Positions 23,445 through 36,259 are shown, numbered from the stretch's first letter. The stretch: 64,000 bases of DNA from Biomphalaria glabrata (GCF_947242115.1 NC_074725.1:22006898-22070897), one strand, 5' to 3'. Translations and numbers: made by a program. Notes: generated from the letters alone by a model not told the origin.

Positions 23445-24625
23445 AACAATGAAGACACTATCAGCAATACTTAATCTCGGCCTGTGGTCCCTTCAACTAG
23501 ACTCCAGGTTAGGGCTTGCCTTGTTGTTTTGGAAGCAGGGCCGGTCCAAATATTTGCAGGGTGTGAACACCACAGTTGATCTTGGACTCTTGTAGAGAGA
23601 GGAGCGTTACAATCTCCTTGAGTATACTGTATAAGTATTAAAGTAATTACTATGGTGTATGCTGTTCTTATTTCATTGGATTATAACTTAAGATGGCTGA
23701 AGTCGCCAATATCTTTGTGAACTATTTTATGTAATAAAAACCATGTCTGCTACCATTGTGTCTATTAATGATTCTAAGTGTTGAGGTCGGAGAGTTCAGT
23801 ATGTTTGTGTTCTTACGCACCAGCAAATCTAGTGCGTGTGAGAAAGTTTTTAGTTAAGAAGACAAAGAACGTTATAGTAGTATCAGAGGAGGTATCTACA
23901 ACACAAAGAGGCAGACCAATTCAAGACTGTCCAGGCCTATACCAATATTCAGGCCGTGACACTGGGCCCTATGCGAAACTGATTGCACGGGGCCTTGTCT
24001 GGGTGGAAATAAGGATAATAAGTGAAAATTAAGATTTTGTACTAGATTAAAAAAATTCGACTTTGAATTTTATCCATTCTTTACTAAGTACAAAATTGCA
24101 TCTTTACTTTACGAACTTTACAACATATGGCATATGTATATGCCAGTGACTATAAAAGTAAATAAAGTATAGGAACTTCCGATTTAGGTGAAAATTCAAA
24201 AAAAAATTACATGAAAGCTGACAACGCCTTTTTTTCTTTTATCGCGCGTAGGATTGGCGTTTTCCGCAATGAATGACACCCACAAATGAAATTTTTGTCT
24301 ACTTTTCAGAAGATTTTTATGAGTTTTTCAGGGGATTTTAATAAATTCGGGAGATTTCCAGGAATTTTTTGTATATATTTTGCAATTATATAACTACACC
24401 TAGAATTAGCGCGGGGCCTTTGAAAGCGCGGGGCCTTTGAAGCGCGGGCCCACTGCGACCGCATAGGTTGCAGTGTCCTAAGACCGGCCCTGTTTGGAAG
24501 CAGGCTTGCGAAGGGTGTGACCTATCCATCTCCATCGTCTCTGAAGAATATTTACTTCATTAGGCTGCTGCTTTGTTCTTTGCCACAGTTCCTCATTCGA
24601 GATCTTGTCTGTCATAAGAATGTTA
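23445..24625 (-). mobile_element. LINE 3' ORF fragment, split by a hAT element
   Basis: Minus reading gives [20 protein letters not shown] and [16 protein letters not shown] at 24,493-24,620, and continues on the other side of the inserted element at 23,535 and below. RTE-like post-RT region. The insertion falls within codons after KPASK. Confidence 0.8.
23536..24492. mobile_element. Non-autonomous hAT element, 957 bp
   Basis: Terminal inverted repeats CAGGGCCGGTC (left) and GACCGGCCCTG (right), with perfect 8-bp target duplications TTTGGAAG at 23,528-23,535 and 24,493-24,500. The interior has no transposase reading frame; an 84-codon plus ORF has no recognised domain. The right 280 bp match the element at 35,623-35,905. 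Confidence 0.92.
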
Positions 24626-25354
24626 TCATAAGTACTTTCCCTAACATTGAAATCACTAATAAAACGTAACGCTTAGTCTAGCGTTTTCACCTAAACCTGA
24701 AATAAACCCTAACATTAATCTAAACCCTGATTGTAAACCTTATCTCCAACCCCAAACACAAAAAACACGTATACAGCAAATGAGTGGCTACATAAGAAAC
24801 ACACACACCCAATCGAGTACACTTTTAAGACACACACAAAGACTTCTATGAAAGAGACTTAGATAAAGCAATAACTTAAAACAAAAAAACATTTGAAAAA
24901 AAAATAAAACATAAAAAATATACAGAGTGTGATTCGAAGATTTCTGGTTTGTAACACCTCTCCATCCAATCCATCTAAATATTTGCGACTGATGCGCGTG
25001 TGTTGAACGATTTCCATGGGGGGTGAGTACAGTCTTCCTGTAGTTCGACGTGTGCTGCTCGCGTGCAGTGCTAGATAACTTGTTTACAGGTACCATGGTT
25101 TGGAACATTCTGGGACTCTGGTAATGACATTTGTTTGACATATAGTGTCATGAAGGGGCGGAACTTTTTTTAGATTGTGGCTAGGGATGTTGATACCGTC
25201 GTAGTAGTGTTGTGGTCAATTATACAAAATGGAAACGAAAATAACTATAAATAGAAAACAAGAAAATTTAGGAAACGGTAATGAAAATGTTATTTTTTGT
25301 AGACAAACAAAGCTGAGTACATGATGACAAAAAAAAGAACTGAATACAAATCAA
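24626..25354. other. Unassigned sequence
   Basis: A 117-codon minus ORF (24,788-25,141) is open but I recognise no domain. Includes short AACCCTAA-like words near 24,700, not a telomeric array. Confidence 0.4.
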
Positions 25355-27840
25355 AACGGTCTTGTTTTCTTTCTTTGGAACAGTACCAGGGAGAAGTAAC
25401 AGGAAGTAGCAGGGAGACGTAGCAGGGAGAAGTAGCAGGGACAAATAGCAGGGAGAAGTAGTAGGAAGAAGTAGCAGGGAGACGTAGTAGGGAGAAATAG
25501 CAGAGAGAAGTAGTAGGGAGAAGTAGTAGGGAGACGTAGTAGGGAGAAATAGCAGAGAGAAGTAGTAGGAAGAAGTAGCAGGGAGACGTATTAGGGAGAA
25601 ATAGCAGAGAGAAGTAGTAGGGAGAAGTAGTAGGAAGAAGTAGCAGGGAGACGTAGTAGGGAGAAATAGCAGAGAGAAGTAGTAGGAAGAAGTAGCAGGG
25701 AGACGTAGTAGGGAGAAATAGCAGAGAGAAGTAGTAGGGAGAAGTAGTAGGGAGAAGTAGTAGGGAGAAGTAGCAGGGAGACGTGGTAGGGAGAAGTAGT
25801 AGGGAGAAGTAGCAGGGAGAAGTAGAAGGGAGACGTAGCAGGGAGAAGTATCAGGGAGAAGTAGAAGGGAGAAGTATCAGGGAGAAGTAGAAGGGAGACG
25901 TAGCAGGGAGACGTAGCAGGGAGAAGTATCAGGGAGAAATAGCAGGGAGAAGTAAAAGGGAGACGAAGCAGGGAGAAGTATCAGGGAGAAGTAGAAGGGA
26001 GAAGTATCAGGGAGAAATAGCAGGGAGACGTGGCAGGGAGAAATAGCAGGGAGACGTGGTAGGGAGAAGTAGTAGGGAGAAGTAGCAGGGAGAAGTAGAA
26101 GGGAGAAGTATCAGGGAGAAATAGCAGGGAGAAGTAAAAGGGAGACGTAGCAGGGAGAAGTAGAAGGGAGAAGTAGCAGGGAGAAATAGAAAGGAGAAGT
26201 AAAAGGGAGACGTAGCAGGGAGACGTAGCAGGGAGAAGTAGATGGGAGAAGTAGCAGGGAGACGTAGCAGGGAGAAGTAAAAGGGAGACGTAGCAGGGAG
26301 ACGTAGCAGGGAGACGTAGCAGGGAGAAGTAGCAGGGAGACGTAGCAGGGAGAAGTAAAAGGGAGACGTAGCAGGGAGACGTAGCAGGGAGAAGTAAAAG
26401 GGAGACGTAGCAGGGAGAAGTAAAAGGGAGACGTAGCAGGGAGATGTAGCAGGGAGACGTAGCAGGGAGACGTAGCAGGGAGAAGTAGAAGGGAGAAGTA
26501 GCAGGGAGAAGTAGCAGGGAGAAGTAGCAGGGAGAAGTAGCAGGGAGAAGTAGCAGGGAGACGTAGCAGGGAGACGTAGCAGGGAGAAGTAGCAGGGAGA
26601 AGTAGCAGGGAGAAGTAGCAGGGAGACGTAGCAGGGAGACGTAGCAGGGAGAAGTATCAGGGAGAAGTAGCAGGGAGAATTAGCAGGGAGACGTAGCAGG
26701 GAGAAGTAGCAGGGAGAAGTAGCAGGGAGAAGTAGCAGGGAGAAATAGCAGGGAGAAGTAAAAGGGAGACGAAGCAGGGAGAAGTATCAGGGAGAAGTAG
26801 AAGGGAGAAGTATCAGGGAGAAATAGCAGGGAGACGTGGCAGGGAGAAATAGCAGGGAGACGTGGTAGGGAGAAGTAGTAGGGAGAAGTAGCAGGGAGAA
26901 GTAGAAGGGAGAAGTATCAGGGAGAAATAGCAGGGAGAAGTAAAAGGGAGACGTAGCAGGGAGAAGTAGAAGGGAGAAGTAGCAGGGAGAAATAGAAAGG
27001 AGAAGTAAAAGGGAGACGTAGCAGGGAGACGTAGCAGGGAGAAGTAGATGGGAGAAGTAGCAGGGAGACGTAGCAGGGAGAAGTAAAAGGGAGACGTAGC
27101 AGGGAGACGTAGCAGGGAGACGTAGCAGGGAGAAGTAGCAGGGAGACGTAGCAGGGAGAAGTAAAAGGGAGACGTAGCAGGGAGACGTAGCAGGGAGAAG
27201 TAAAAGGGAGACGTAGCAGGGAGAAGTAAAAGGGAGACGTAGCAGGGAGATGTAGCAGGGAGACGTAGCAGGGAGACGTAGCAGGGAGAAGTAGAAGGGA
27301 GAAGTAGCAGGGAGAAGTAGCAGGGAGAAGTAGCAGGGAGAAGTAGCAGGGAGAAGTAGCAGGGAGACGTAGCAGGGAGACGTAGCAGGGAGAAGTAGCA
27401 GGGAGAAGTAGCAGGGAGAAGTAGCAGGGAGACGTAGCAGGGAGACGTAGCAGGGAGAAGTATCAGGGAGAAGTAGCAGGGAGAATTAGCAGGGAGACGT
27501 AGCAGGGAGAAGTAGCAGGGAGAATTAGCAGGGAGACGTAGCAGGGAGAAGTTGCAGGGAGAAGTAGCAGGGAGAAGTAGCAGGGAGAAGTAGCAGGGAG
27601 AAGTAGCAGGGAGAAGTAGCAGGGAGAAGTAGCAGGGAGAAGTAGCAGGGAGAAGTAGCAGGGAGAAGTAGCAGGGAGACGTAGCAGGGAGAAGTGGCAG
27701 ACAGAGAAAGCGATGGGAAGACAACGTAAAAGAAGGAACTGGCCTGTCAGTGAAAAAGATTCTAGTCAGAGAGGAATGGAGAAAGACGGTCGACTAATCA
27801 TGTGTGATGCCCCAACGTTCAAACAGACTAAGTGAAAGGT
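25355..27840 (+). mobile_element. RTE-like LINE 3' end expanded by an internal minisatellite
   Basis: Left flank CTTTGGAACAGTACCAGG and right flank GGCAGACAGAGAAAGCGATG, AAAGACGGTCGACTAAT and GCCCCAACGTTCAAACAGAC match adjacent parts of the LINE tail at 4,555-4,735. There they are separated by only about 15 bp of AAAAGGAAGAGGC. The array lies at that point. Confidence 0.85.
25388..27690. repeat. 13-bp minisatellite, about 177 copies, with 806-bp higher-order duplication
   Basis: Unit GAGAAGTAGCAGG with variants (ACG, AAAT, TATC, AAAA). Variant landmarks recur 806 bp (62 units) apart: AGAAATAGC at 25,935 and 26,741, GATGGG at 26,241 and 27,047, GAATTAG near 26,677 and 27,483. The segment about 25,935-26,740 is thus duplicated in tandem. 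The 303-codon minus ORF is a by-product of the 13-codon period. Confidence 0.95.
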
Positions 27841-27990
27841 GAAGGTCTATCTATCTATTTATTCAGCTATATTAGCTATCTATCTTTTCTAATTAAATAT
27901 AGTCTATCTATCTATCTATAGATCGCAAAATATGAAAGGGGTGCTTTATAGTTTTATCTACCTTTCTATTAAACTATCTACCACCCCCCC

Positions 27991-28030
<40 letters not shown>
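27841..28030. repeat. (TCTA)n and (CT)n microsatellites
   Basis: TCTATC runs near 27,845-27,920 and (CT)n at about 27,990-28,027, followed by CA-rich sequence. Confidence 0.8.
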
Positions 28031-28032
<2 letters not shown>

Positions 28033-29519
28033 GACACACACACATACAGACACACATAAACATTTACATACAAGCTAAGTTATCTAACATTCCTTCCTAT
28101 TTCCTCTGGTTTCTGTCTTTCTTTCTCTCTCTCCTTCTCTATCACTGCCTGTCTAGATACTTGCTTATATCTTGAGCTATGCAGACTCTTGTTTCCTCAA
28201 TATTTTTTGGGGGTGATGTGTGTGTGTGTTCGTGTAACAGTCGGACTGTGTCAGCTCTTTGGATACAAGAAAACTATAAGTTAAAAAGAAAGACTTTGAC
28301 AATAGCTGGCTTCTAGAGAACGTCAGAACCTACAGAGCAAATCTTCTTCTTATGCACTTATGTTTTTGGCCACATTTTAAAAGAGAGAAGTGAAATTTTC
28401 TACATTTATAGTTTTGACTAGAGTTTTGACAAGAATAAAATGGACTCACTGCGGTGACTATAGTGGGTAGCTTTGGTGGAATTAATGTTCGAAGTTGTTG
28501 TTGTTTTAAATGTTGCTATTAAGAAACTGAATGTTGGGTTTAAGACCAGACAATGGATAGAAGGATATCTGTGTGTGCGAATTAATTAAAGCTATGGGAG
28601 ATTTTCATTAATGGAGTCTCTTGTCTTATTCGATGTACAGAATAGGGAAGTATTATTAAACTGTGTTTTAAAAAGAATCATAGTTTGTTCTTTCTTTCCC
28701 CTTTTTAGCACTGAGGAATCACATTTTTCTATTGCTTGTAGAAAGAGTTATTATTATTATTTAATCGCAATAGTTTGTCCTTGACATTGGCTATTTTATA
28801 AATTTCTTTCCAAATCTCTTTTTATATTCTTACAAGTTCTCTTTAGTTTCCATTATATCACCCTTCATATTTCTCCAAATCTCTTTCTCTTCTTTTTCTC
28901 TATTACTGTATTGTATTACTTTAAACAAAGTGCATCGACGTGTGGCTGAGTAAATAGTTATATGGTAGGAAAGCGAATGTGGCTGTAAAATAATTAATGC
29001 ATGTGTGCTTGTTGTGGACAGCTAAAATTGAATGGGGGAAAGGTCAGAGTCTGCAGACTATTAAAAAGATGGATGGAAAAGCAATTACACAATGAAACAA
29101 ATAGACCTTTAAATAAATCACCAACATGTCATTAATGGGAAGAGTGAAAACGAATCGCGGGTAAAAGATTGCTACGTAGAACGATATCTAGATGAACTCA
29201 ATCCAGGATCATCTCTGACCGAAGGAAAAAAGTCACATTTTAAATAACACGAGAACTGCATGTACAGTCACTTTTAACACAGCGAGTATAACGATGTATT
29301 TATCATATTACGTCATGTTCACTTTCCTCGGAATGAATTTTAATTAAAAGTTTTTTTATAACACAGTGTACATTGTATGCTTTAAAGAAACTAAATATAA
29401 CAAGTTTGTTTTCTCTGGCCGTATGATTATATTTACTTCTTCAATAGTTCAAGTGTTGCCCAAATGTGTGTACTCAGTGGGCCATGTCAAGTGCAACTTT
29501 ACCTGATGTGTCTCTGATG
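28031..29519. other. Unassigned sequence
   Basis: No ORF, no recognised repeat apart from short GT and CT runs. Confidence 0.5.
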
Positions 29520-30300
29520 CTTCCTTAGGCTTTGTGGGCAGACATTTGTTCAGGGCCGGATAGCACTGCGTCACGGGCAGGTTATTGAGGAAGGCCAATG
29601 TGATCCTCTTTACAGACTCACTTTCCTGCCAGCAAGCTCTCGAGAGCTCAGAGACATGGCCTACACAACTGGACAAAACAAAGGCGTGTGTGAAGCGCCT
29701 AGAAATTAAACGTAACGTACATGTGATGATGCAATAGATTCCCTCGCATTGTGCTGGAGTCAAAGGAAACGAGAAGGCAGACAGTTTGGCGAAGCTTGGA
29801 ACGCTTTAAGACCCACCAGAGGAGCCGCAAACATACGAGAGTGCAAAAGTTAGAATTTATGACTGGATCAGGTCCAAATGGTACGAAAGCTGGGACCTTT
29901 GTAGCACGGGACGGAAAGTCTGGAAAGTTCTCAAACGCCCAAACAGGAAGGAAGAGTGGAGGCAGATATGATCAGACAATTTCAGCACGTTTTCGCACGG
30001 GACACTGTCCGATAGGAGCCTACTTCACAAGGATCCGAGAGAAGCACGATCCCAGATGTCGACACTGTCCGATAGGAACCTACTTCACTAGGATCCGAGA
30101 GAAGCACGATCCCAGATGTCGACACTGTCACACAGAAGAAGAGACAGTAGAACACATCTTTAAGGACTGCAGGGTGCTCAGAAACACTTCCAAAGATACG
30201 ACTAGTCTTGTAACAGATAGAACTGGTGCCTGTGAGGGTCTTGCCCAAAACGGAGACAGGCGAACCCTACAAAACACTGCCAGATACCTGGATTAATCTC
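29520..30300 (+). mobile_element. LINE ORF2 C-terminus with RNase H domain
   Basis: Pieces VILFTDSLSCQQALESS and IPSHCAGVKGNEKADSLAKL are RNase H motifs (catalytic D residues visible). The tail FRTGHCPIGAYFTRIREKHD is followed by CRHC...CHTEEETVEHIFKDC. A 60-bp in-frame duplication (30,001-30,060 and 30,061-30,120, two differences) doubles part of this tail. Several stops and frame changes upstream. Ends at a stop at 30,296. Confidence 0.85.
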
Positions 30301-31232
<932 letters not shown>

Positions 31233-31929
31233 CATTGTCGTTGAGTAATTATATACCTGTAATTATTTCTCTACCTGCAATCATAGACGCTAAAGATTAA
31301 AATATATTTTTATATATACCTGCAAATTTATCCCTGCGTTATAATCCCAGAGAAATAATTCACTTATGTTGAAATACCTATAGTTGATCATTCCAAAATC
31401 CAAAAACTGATAATATAACTAAATCACACGAAATACAAACATGTAATCCAAGAGACAGATTGGGGGAAAGTTCTCCAGATGTGCGGGTTTGTATCTAACA
31501 CGTAAACACAAACCAAACTTTTGAAAACAATAACTTCATGTCAACAAGTCAAAAACTTTCTCCTCGGGAGTGCACGACTCACACATACACAAAACATGTA
31601 GGGAAAGAAACGAAAGAAAAAGTTAAACATTTTTATGTTCCTCTGCTAACGCAGACGTGGAGAGAGCTTTCCTTTACTCATGGAGACTTTTTTACTTTTT
31701 TTTTTGGGTCGCTTCTCGTGCGTCTTTCATCCCAGGCAGATTCAGCGCTCGCAGTGGGACGAGGCAGGCTAGAAGTTGCTCCTAAGAGTGAGAGAGAGAG
31801 AGACAGAAAAAAAAGGGGGGGGGAGAAAGAGACGTAAAGAGGAAAGGGAGACAACAACTAAAAATGAGAACTCACTGTGAGTAAATATGAAAAGAAAAAA
31901 AAGGAATAAGTGTTGTTGGAGAGGTAACG
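31233..31929. other. Unassigned sequence
   Basis: The 99-codon plus ORF at 31,538 runs into GA-rich sequence and lacks support. Confidence 0.45.
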
Positions 31930-32104
31930 GATGGGGGGGGGGGGGGGCAATAGTTCATGAACATGGGTATGAAAAAGGGTGGGGCAAGATTCGGTGGGTG
32001 GGGGGGGGGGGGTAAGATAATGTGACAGAATGTAAAAGTGTGTGGGGCAAGATTCGGTGGGTGGGGGGGGGGTAAGATAATGTGACAGAATGTAAAAGTG
32101 TGGA
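31930..32104. repeat. G-run sequence with 62-63 bp tandem duplication
   Basis: GGGGCAAGATTCGGTGGGTG plus a G run and TAAGATAATGTGACAG occurs at 31,981 and again at 32,044. G runs differ in length. Confidence 0.9.
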
Positions 32105-32185
32105 GAAGGTTTTTACTAAGTCAATAGATTGAGCAATGACATCAGGGCATGTTGTTAATAAAAAGGACCCGAACTCAATACATTC

Positions 32186-32343
<158 letters not shown>

Positions 32344-32412
32344 GATGAAAAAGAAAAAGAGGGGATTTGGAGAAAAGGAAAAGGAAATTGTTTAGCTTAT
32401 TGTCTGTTCAGA

Positions 32413-32765
32413 AAGAAGGACTGAACAATACCAGAAAGACTAAAATCAAGGACAGAACCAAACAGAAAGACTAAAATCAAGGACTGAACAATATCAGAAA
32501 GACTAAAATCAAGGACTGAACAATAACAGAAACTAAAATGAAGGACTGAACAATACCAGAAAGACTAAAATCAAGGACTGAACAATAACAGAAACTAAAA
32601 TCAAGGACTGAACAATAACAGAAAGACTAAAATCAAGGACTGAACAATAACAGAAACTAAAATGAAGGACTGAACAATACCAGAAAGACTAAAATCAAGG
32701 ACTGAACAATAACAGAAACTAAAATGAAGGACATAACCAATCAGAAAGACTAAAATGAAGGACAC
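32413..32765. repeat. 30-32 bp tandem array, about 11 copies
   Basis: Unit AAGGACTGAACAATA followed by MCAGAAAGACTAAAATS; some copies lack GA or differ in length. Imperfect and older-looking than the 13- and 40-bp arrays. Confidence 0.9.
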
Positions 32766-33404
32766 TCAATGCTTGAATAAATGTCCACTGATTAAAAATT
32801 GAGAAAATAAAGGGAGGCCATTCTGTACTAGAGAGCGTGAGTACTGTAAAGATTTACTCTTTTTAGATCAAGACTGATGTGTCTACAGCCCTACTTTCAG
32901 ATATTGTCTCAAATCAAACTGATTATCGCTACCCTTCGCCTCTTTAGTCTTCTTTTTTTATTCTTGACATTTTTCTGTAATAAATAGTGTCCCTAAGGGA
33001 GGGAACCAGGCAGGGGTGGTAGAAATAAGTAATTTTCATTCTCTAGATTGTGTGTTTGGGAAGGGGGGGTCAGTGACGGTCAGTGTGGGGGAGAATCATT
33101 GCAAGGGTGGGATGGAAAACAATGGGACTTGAGTACAAGAAGTGTGGATCACGTGAGTAGATTACCACTGCGATTGTAGGGATTACTTATAAGATTTGTA
33201 AAAGTGCACAATGAGTGAATGAGTGTGTGAATGAGTGAGTGAGTGTGTGAATGAGGGAGTGAGTATGTGAGTGTGTGAGTGACAAAGTGTGAAGGAAGGA
33301 TGAGGTGACGGAGTAAATGGGTGAGCAGTTTGAAGACTTGAATCTCAAACGTCGGGATTTTTCGGATAACTCTTCAGCCCGCCCTGAGCAGGCCAAACTT
33401 TTCT
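32766..33404. other. Unassigned sequence with TGAG/GTGT repeats
   Basis: GAGTGAATGAGTGTGTGAAT repeats near 33,210-33,290. No gene. Confidence 0.5.
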
Positions 33405-33540
33405 AGGTAGCTGACATTAGTTGGCGGAAAGCTGGTTGGTCGTCGTGCTGATCACATGATACCCTCGTTAACCTCGACTATACAAACAAATGAGCTTTAC
33501 ATCATCTGCGCAAACAGACGGCAAGGTCTGAAATAAAATT
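33405..33540 (+). mobile_element. tRNA-derived SINE 3' half
   Basis: CTGACATTAGTTGG, GTGCTGATCACATGATACCC, CGTTAACC and CATCATCTGC follow the common SINE order. Head decayed. Confidence 0.75.
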
Positions 33541-34084
33541 GAGATGTGTCAATTGAGGGAAGATGTCCAAGCAAGTTCTGAGCTACAGCTTGTTCTCATC
33601 AGCCAATACCCAGTGCTATATAAGCTCTCTATTTCCCAAGCTCTTTGTCTCTATCTCATACAAAGTATGTCTTAAGGTCAAGGTAACAGAAAAATTGCAG
33701 AAGTATATAAAAAAAATAAGAACAAAGTAGTTCGAGTGCAAAATATAAAGTTCGTATTCGATACGATCGTCAGTGTAAGACTTGTATTGACTTAATAAGC
33801 TTCAAAGCGGTATCGACTCATTTCCGAGTAGATTCTTGGAGTTGTGGAAAATTGAATCCGAATACATGAACATGACGGACGTGTTAAGTGTAGAACTTAG
33901 TTTGAAATTGGATTTTAAAGATACATACCAACGCACCTTATGTATACTCCTTAAACAGCGTAGGTGGAAGGAGTTTAGCTTTTTGGTGTGGCGGGAATAT
34001 AGGGTCCAGGACTCAGATGCGTATAGGAGTGACAGGAGAACTACAGCACTGTAGACTTACAGTTTTGTGGATATGCTGAGTCCT

Positions 34085-34385
34085 CTCCGTTGTCACACTT
34101 GTTCTTGAAGTCTGCCAAAAGCAGCAGTGGCAAGAACAACACGGAAGTCAACCTCATCGTCTAGATTGGCGTTTGCTGATATGGTGCTTTCCAGATAGAC
34201 AAACTTTTTGACGTTTGCTAATTTCTGGCCATCTATGACAATGTCTGGTTCTGTTACAGCTTTATTTGGAGGAGGTTGGTGCAGCACTTCTGTCTTTTTT
34301 ACATTAATTGTGAGGCCAAAAATTTTGCTGCCATTAGCGAAGAAAGACAGGCTCTTTTGAAGGTCTTCTTCTTTTGCGCGTTTAG
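34085..34385 (-). mobile_element. RTE-like LINE reverse transcriptase fragment
   Basis: Minus frame reads AKEEDLQKSLSFFANGSKIF, GLTINVKKTEVLHQPPPNK and KKFVYLESTISANANLDDEV, the RT palm-thumb region just past the catalytic motif, open for about 95 codons. Confidence 0.85.
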
Positions 34386-34386
34386 G

Positions 34387-34505
34387 ACACAGTCATCTGT
34401 CCGTCCGTCCGTCCCGTTTAGATCTAGTTAACTAGAAAAGATAGTGAAAATCCAACATCATAATATTTTAGTCCATTCAAAGTTCTGATGCATCGGCTTT
34501 TAATT
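34387..34505 (+). repeat. Interspersed repeat B, fragment
   Basis: (TCCG)n, CCCGTTTAGATCTAGTTAAC and CATAATATTTTAG match repeat B at 9,820-9,940. Confidence 0.65.
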
Positions 34506-34586
34506 TCACTGTCTAGTTTGTTGATGAGCTCTTGCTTGATATCTGTGTTTGTGAGCTTACCAACATCTTAGCGCTTTGCATGCTTG

Positions 34587-34765
34587 CAATGACGTCAATA
34601 TCTAGCTCTATTTAATCTATGACTATGACAATGACGTCAATACCAAGCACTACTTAATCTATGATTATGCCAATAACGTCTATGCCTAGCATTACTTAAC
34701 ATATGACTATGTCAATGAAGTCAATACCTAGCACTATTTAACCTTTGACTAGGACAATGACGACA
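34587..34765. repeat. 42-bp tandem repeat, about 4.2 copies
   Basis: CAAT phases at 34,587, 34,629, 34,671, 34,713 and 34,755 are exactly 42 bp apart. The unit opens with CAATGACGTCAATACC, holding the CRE-like palindrome TGACGTCA in the first two copies. Confidence 0.9.
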
Positions 34766-35206
34766 GTACTGAGATAGGTACACACCAATTTTCAATTTTT
34801 TTTTTGACCAATCGAATTCATTCTTACAATGAAAAGCATACATATCAGCAGACGTTACCATCTTGAGCGTCACCAACATTTGCTAACCTCTTGGCCGTCT
34901 TTAGCAGTATGTATTTCCCCCCTAATGTGTCCACTTCTGCTCGCCATTGAATTAGGATCTATAATTCTAGATCTCAATGTCATCGGCTATCACCATGTAT
35001 TCGAGGATGTGGAATTTGTACTTCCGGCTCCCAAGGGAGATAGCTCCAGAATCTACGCATCAAATCACGAATTCCCTAAATCCGCTAACTTCTTTAGTGG
35101 CACCGGCCGAATGTTTATTTTATAGAATTAGGGTAACATTTTGTTCAGGAGATTGCGAGAGTTTGCACAGAATATAAATCATTTGATTGATATTTAAGCT
35201 GTTTTT
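34766..35206. other. Unassigned sequence
   Basis: A 98-codon plus ORF (34,829-35,125) has somewhat coding-like composition but no recognised domain, no clear splice sites. Confidence 0.4.
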
Positions 35207-35585
35207 AGGGGCCCCCGAAAGGGGAAAAGACTCTATTAGTTTTGTGTGGCCTGTCCGTCCGTCCCATTTAGATCTCAGAAACTAGAATAGAAAATGAAAA
35301 TCGGACATCATGATATTTTAGATCATTCAAAGTTCTGATGGAACGGCTACTTTTTTTTCTTTTCCGAAAGTGAACCATCTAATTTTTATAATTATATATG
35401 CAAGCATATTTTTCAAAAAATACACCACTTTTTAATGAAAAACTTCAGGGGAGGTAACTTTTTTTAAAAGGTCATGGACTTTTTTCAATAATAACTCAAG
35501 CTTTATTCATAGATTCGCGCAATGGTACAAAACATTTGCATCTAAGGTCACAATGATAAAAGTGTCAATGGATCATTATAAAATA
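35207..35585 (+). repeat. Interspersed repeat B, second long copy
   Basis: GGGGCCCCCGAAAGGGGAAA, CTATTAGTTTTGTG, TCCGTCCGTCCCATTTAGAT and AAAGTTCTGATG match 9,770-10,138. It too abuts a Helitron-type end. Confidence 0.7.
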
Positions 35586-35622
35586 CTAGTCGACCGGCGG
35601 CGTAGCATACGCCACTATTTTG
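35586..35622 (-). mobile_element. Helitron-type 3' terminus
   Basis: On the minus strand a hairpin (GGCGTA-TGC-TACGCC) is followed by nine bases, CTAG and T. The element body to the right is cut by a hAT element 37 bp in, and no matching 5' end was found. Confidence 0.55.
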
Positions 35623-35905
35623 CAGGGCCAACCTAAGTCCACTGCTACCTATGCGACCGCAGTGGGCCCAGCACTTTTATAGGACCCGCGCTAATTTTAG
35701 GTGTATAAATTATTAAATTAAATCATTTTATAACTTATAACAGATTTCCCGCGGCCTGCTGTCGATTTCACAGGAGGTCCTGGAAATCTCCTGAAATTGC
35801 AAAATATACACACAAAAAAGTCCTGGAAATATTCGGAAATTATTAAAATCTTTTGAAAACTCATACCAATCTCCTAAAATATACAGACGAAAATTGTCTT
35901 TTTTT
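35623..35905. mobile_element. hAT element fragment, same family as 23,536-24,492
   Basis: Starts CAGGGCCAACC, then CCTATGCGACCGCAGTGGGC, CCCGCGCTAATTTTAGGTGT and CTGGAAATCTCC in the same order as the inverted right end of the 957-bp element. The other end was not found; truncated. Confidence 0.75.
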
Positions 35906-36220
35906 TTCACTCTTAAATTATTTAGGATAACTCCCTCAGTCCGAGTCGCAAAAATAAAAGAGTGATCTTTCCATTGTGTCCAAACTCTTGAGCTTGCTCT
36001 GTCGCTTCGATAGTTACTACAGAGTAGATTACTCCCCCCCCCCTTTTTTTTTTAACGTGAGGTAGAAATAAAAAATAAAAAGAGTGATATTCCAACGGTC
36101 CTGCCCTGCTATATTGTGAATACGTGTTCTCCCCCCCCCCCTTGTTTTCTCGTGGACTATCCGCAGAGTGATCTTTCCTTTACTCCTTACTACTCGTTTA
36201 AACTGTTGAGGGAAGAAGAG

Positions 36221-36223
<3 letters not shown>

Positions 36224-36256
<33 letters not shown>
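36224..36256. repeat. (AT)n microsatellite
   Basis: About 16 AT units. Confidence 0.9.

Positions 36257-36259
<3 letters not shown>

Noticed and set aside
24690-24760. Telomere-like AACCCTAA words
   Set aside because: Irregular AAACCCTA variants, not a tandem telomeric array.
24788-25141. 117-codon minus ORF
   Set aside because: No recognised domain, ends in low-complexity Phe/Leu, no splice sites evident.
26813-27724. 303-codon minus ORF
   Set aside because: Lies wholly in the 13-bp array; its 13-residue period is the array read in frame.
34829-35125. 98-codon plus ORF
   Set aside because: Somewhat coding-like, but no domain, no splice support and flanked by repeats.
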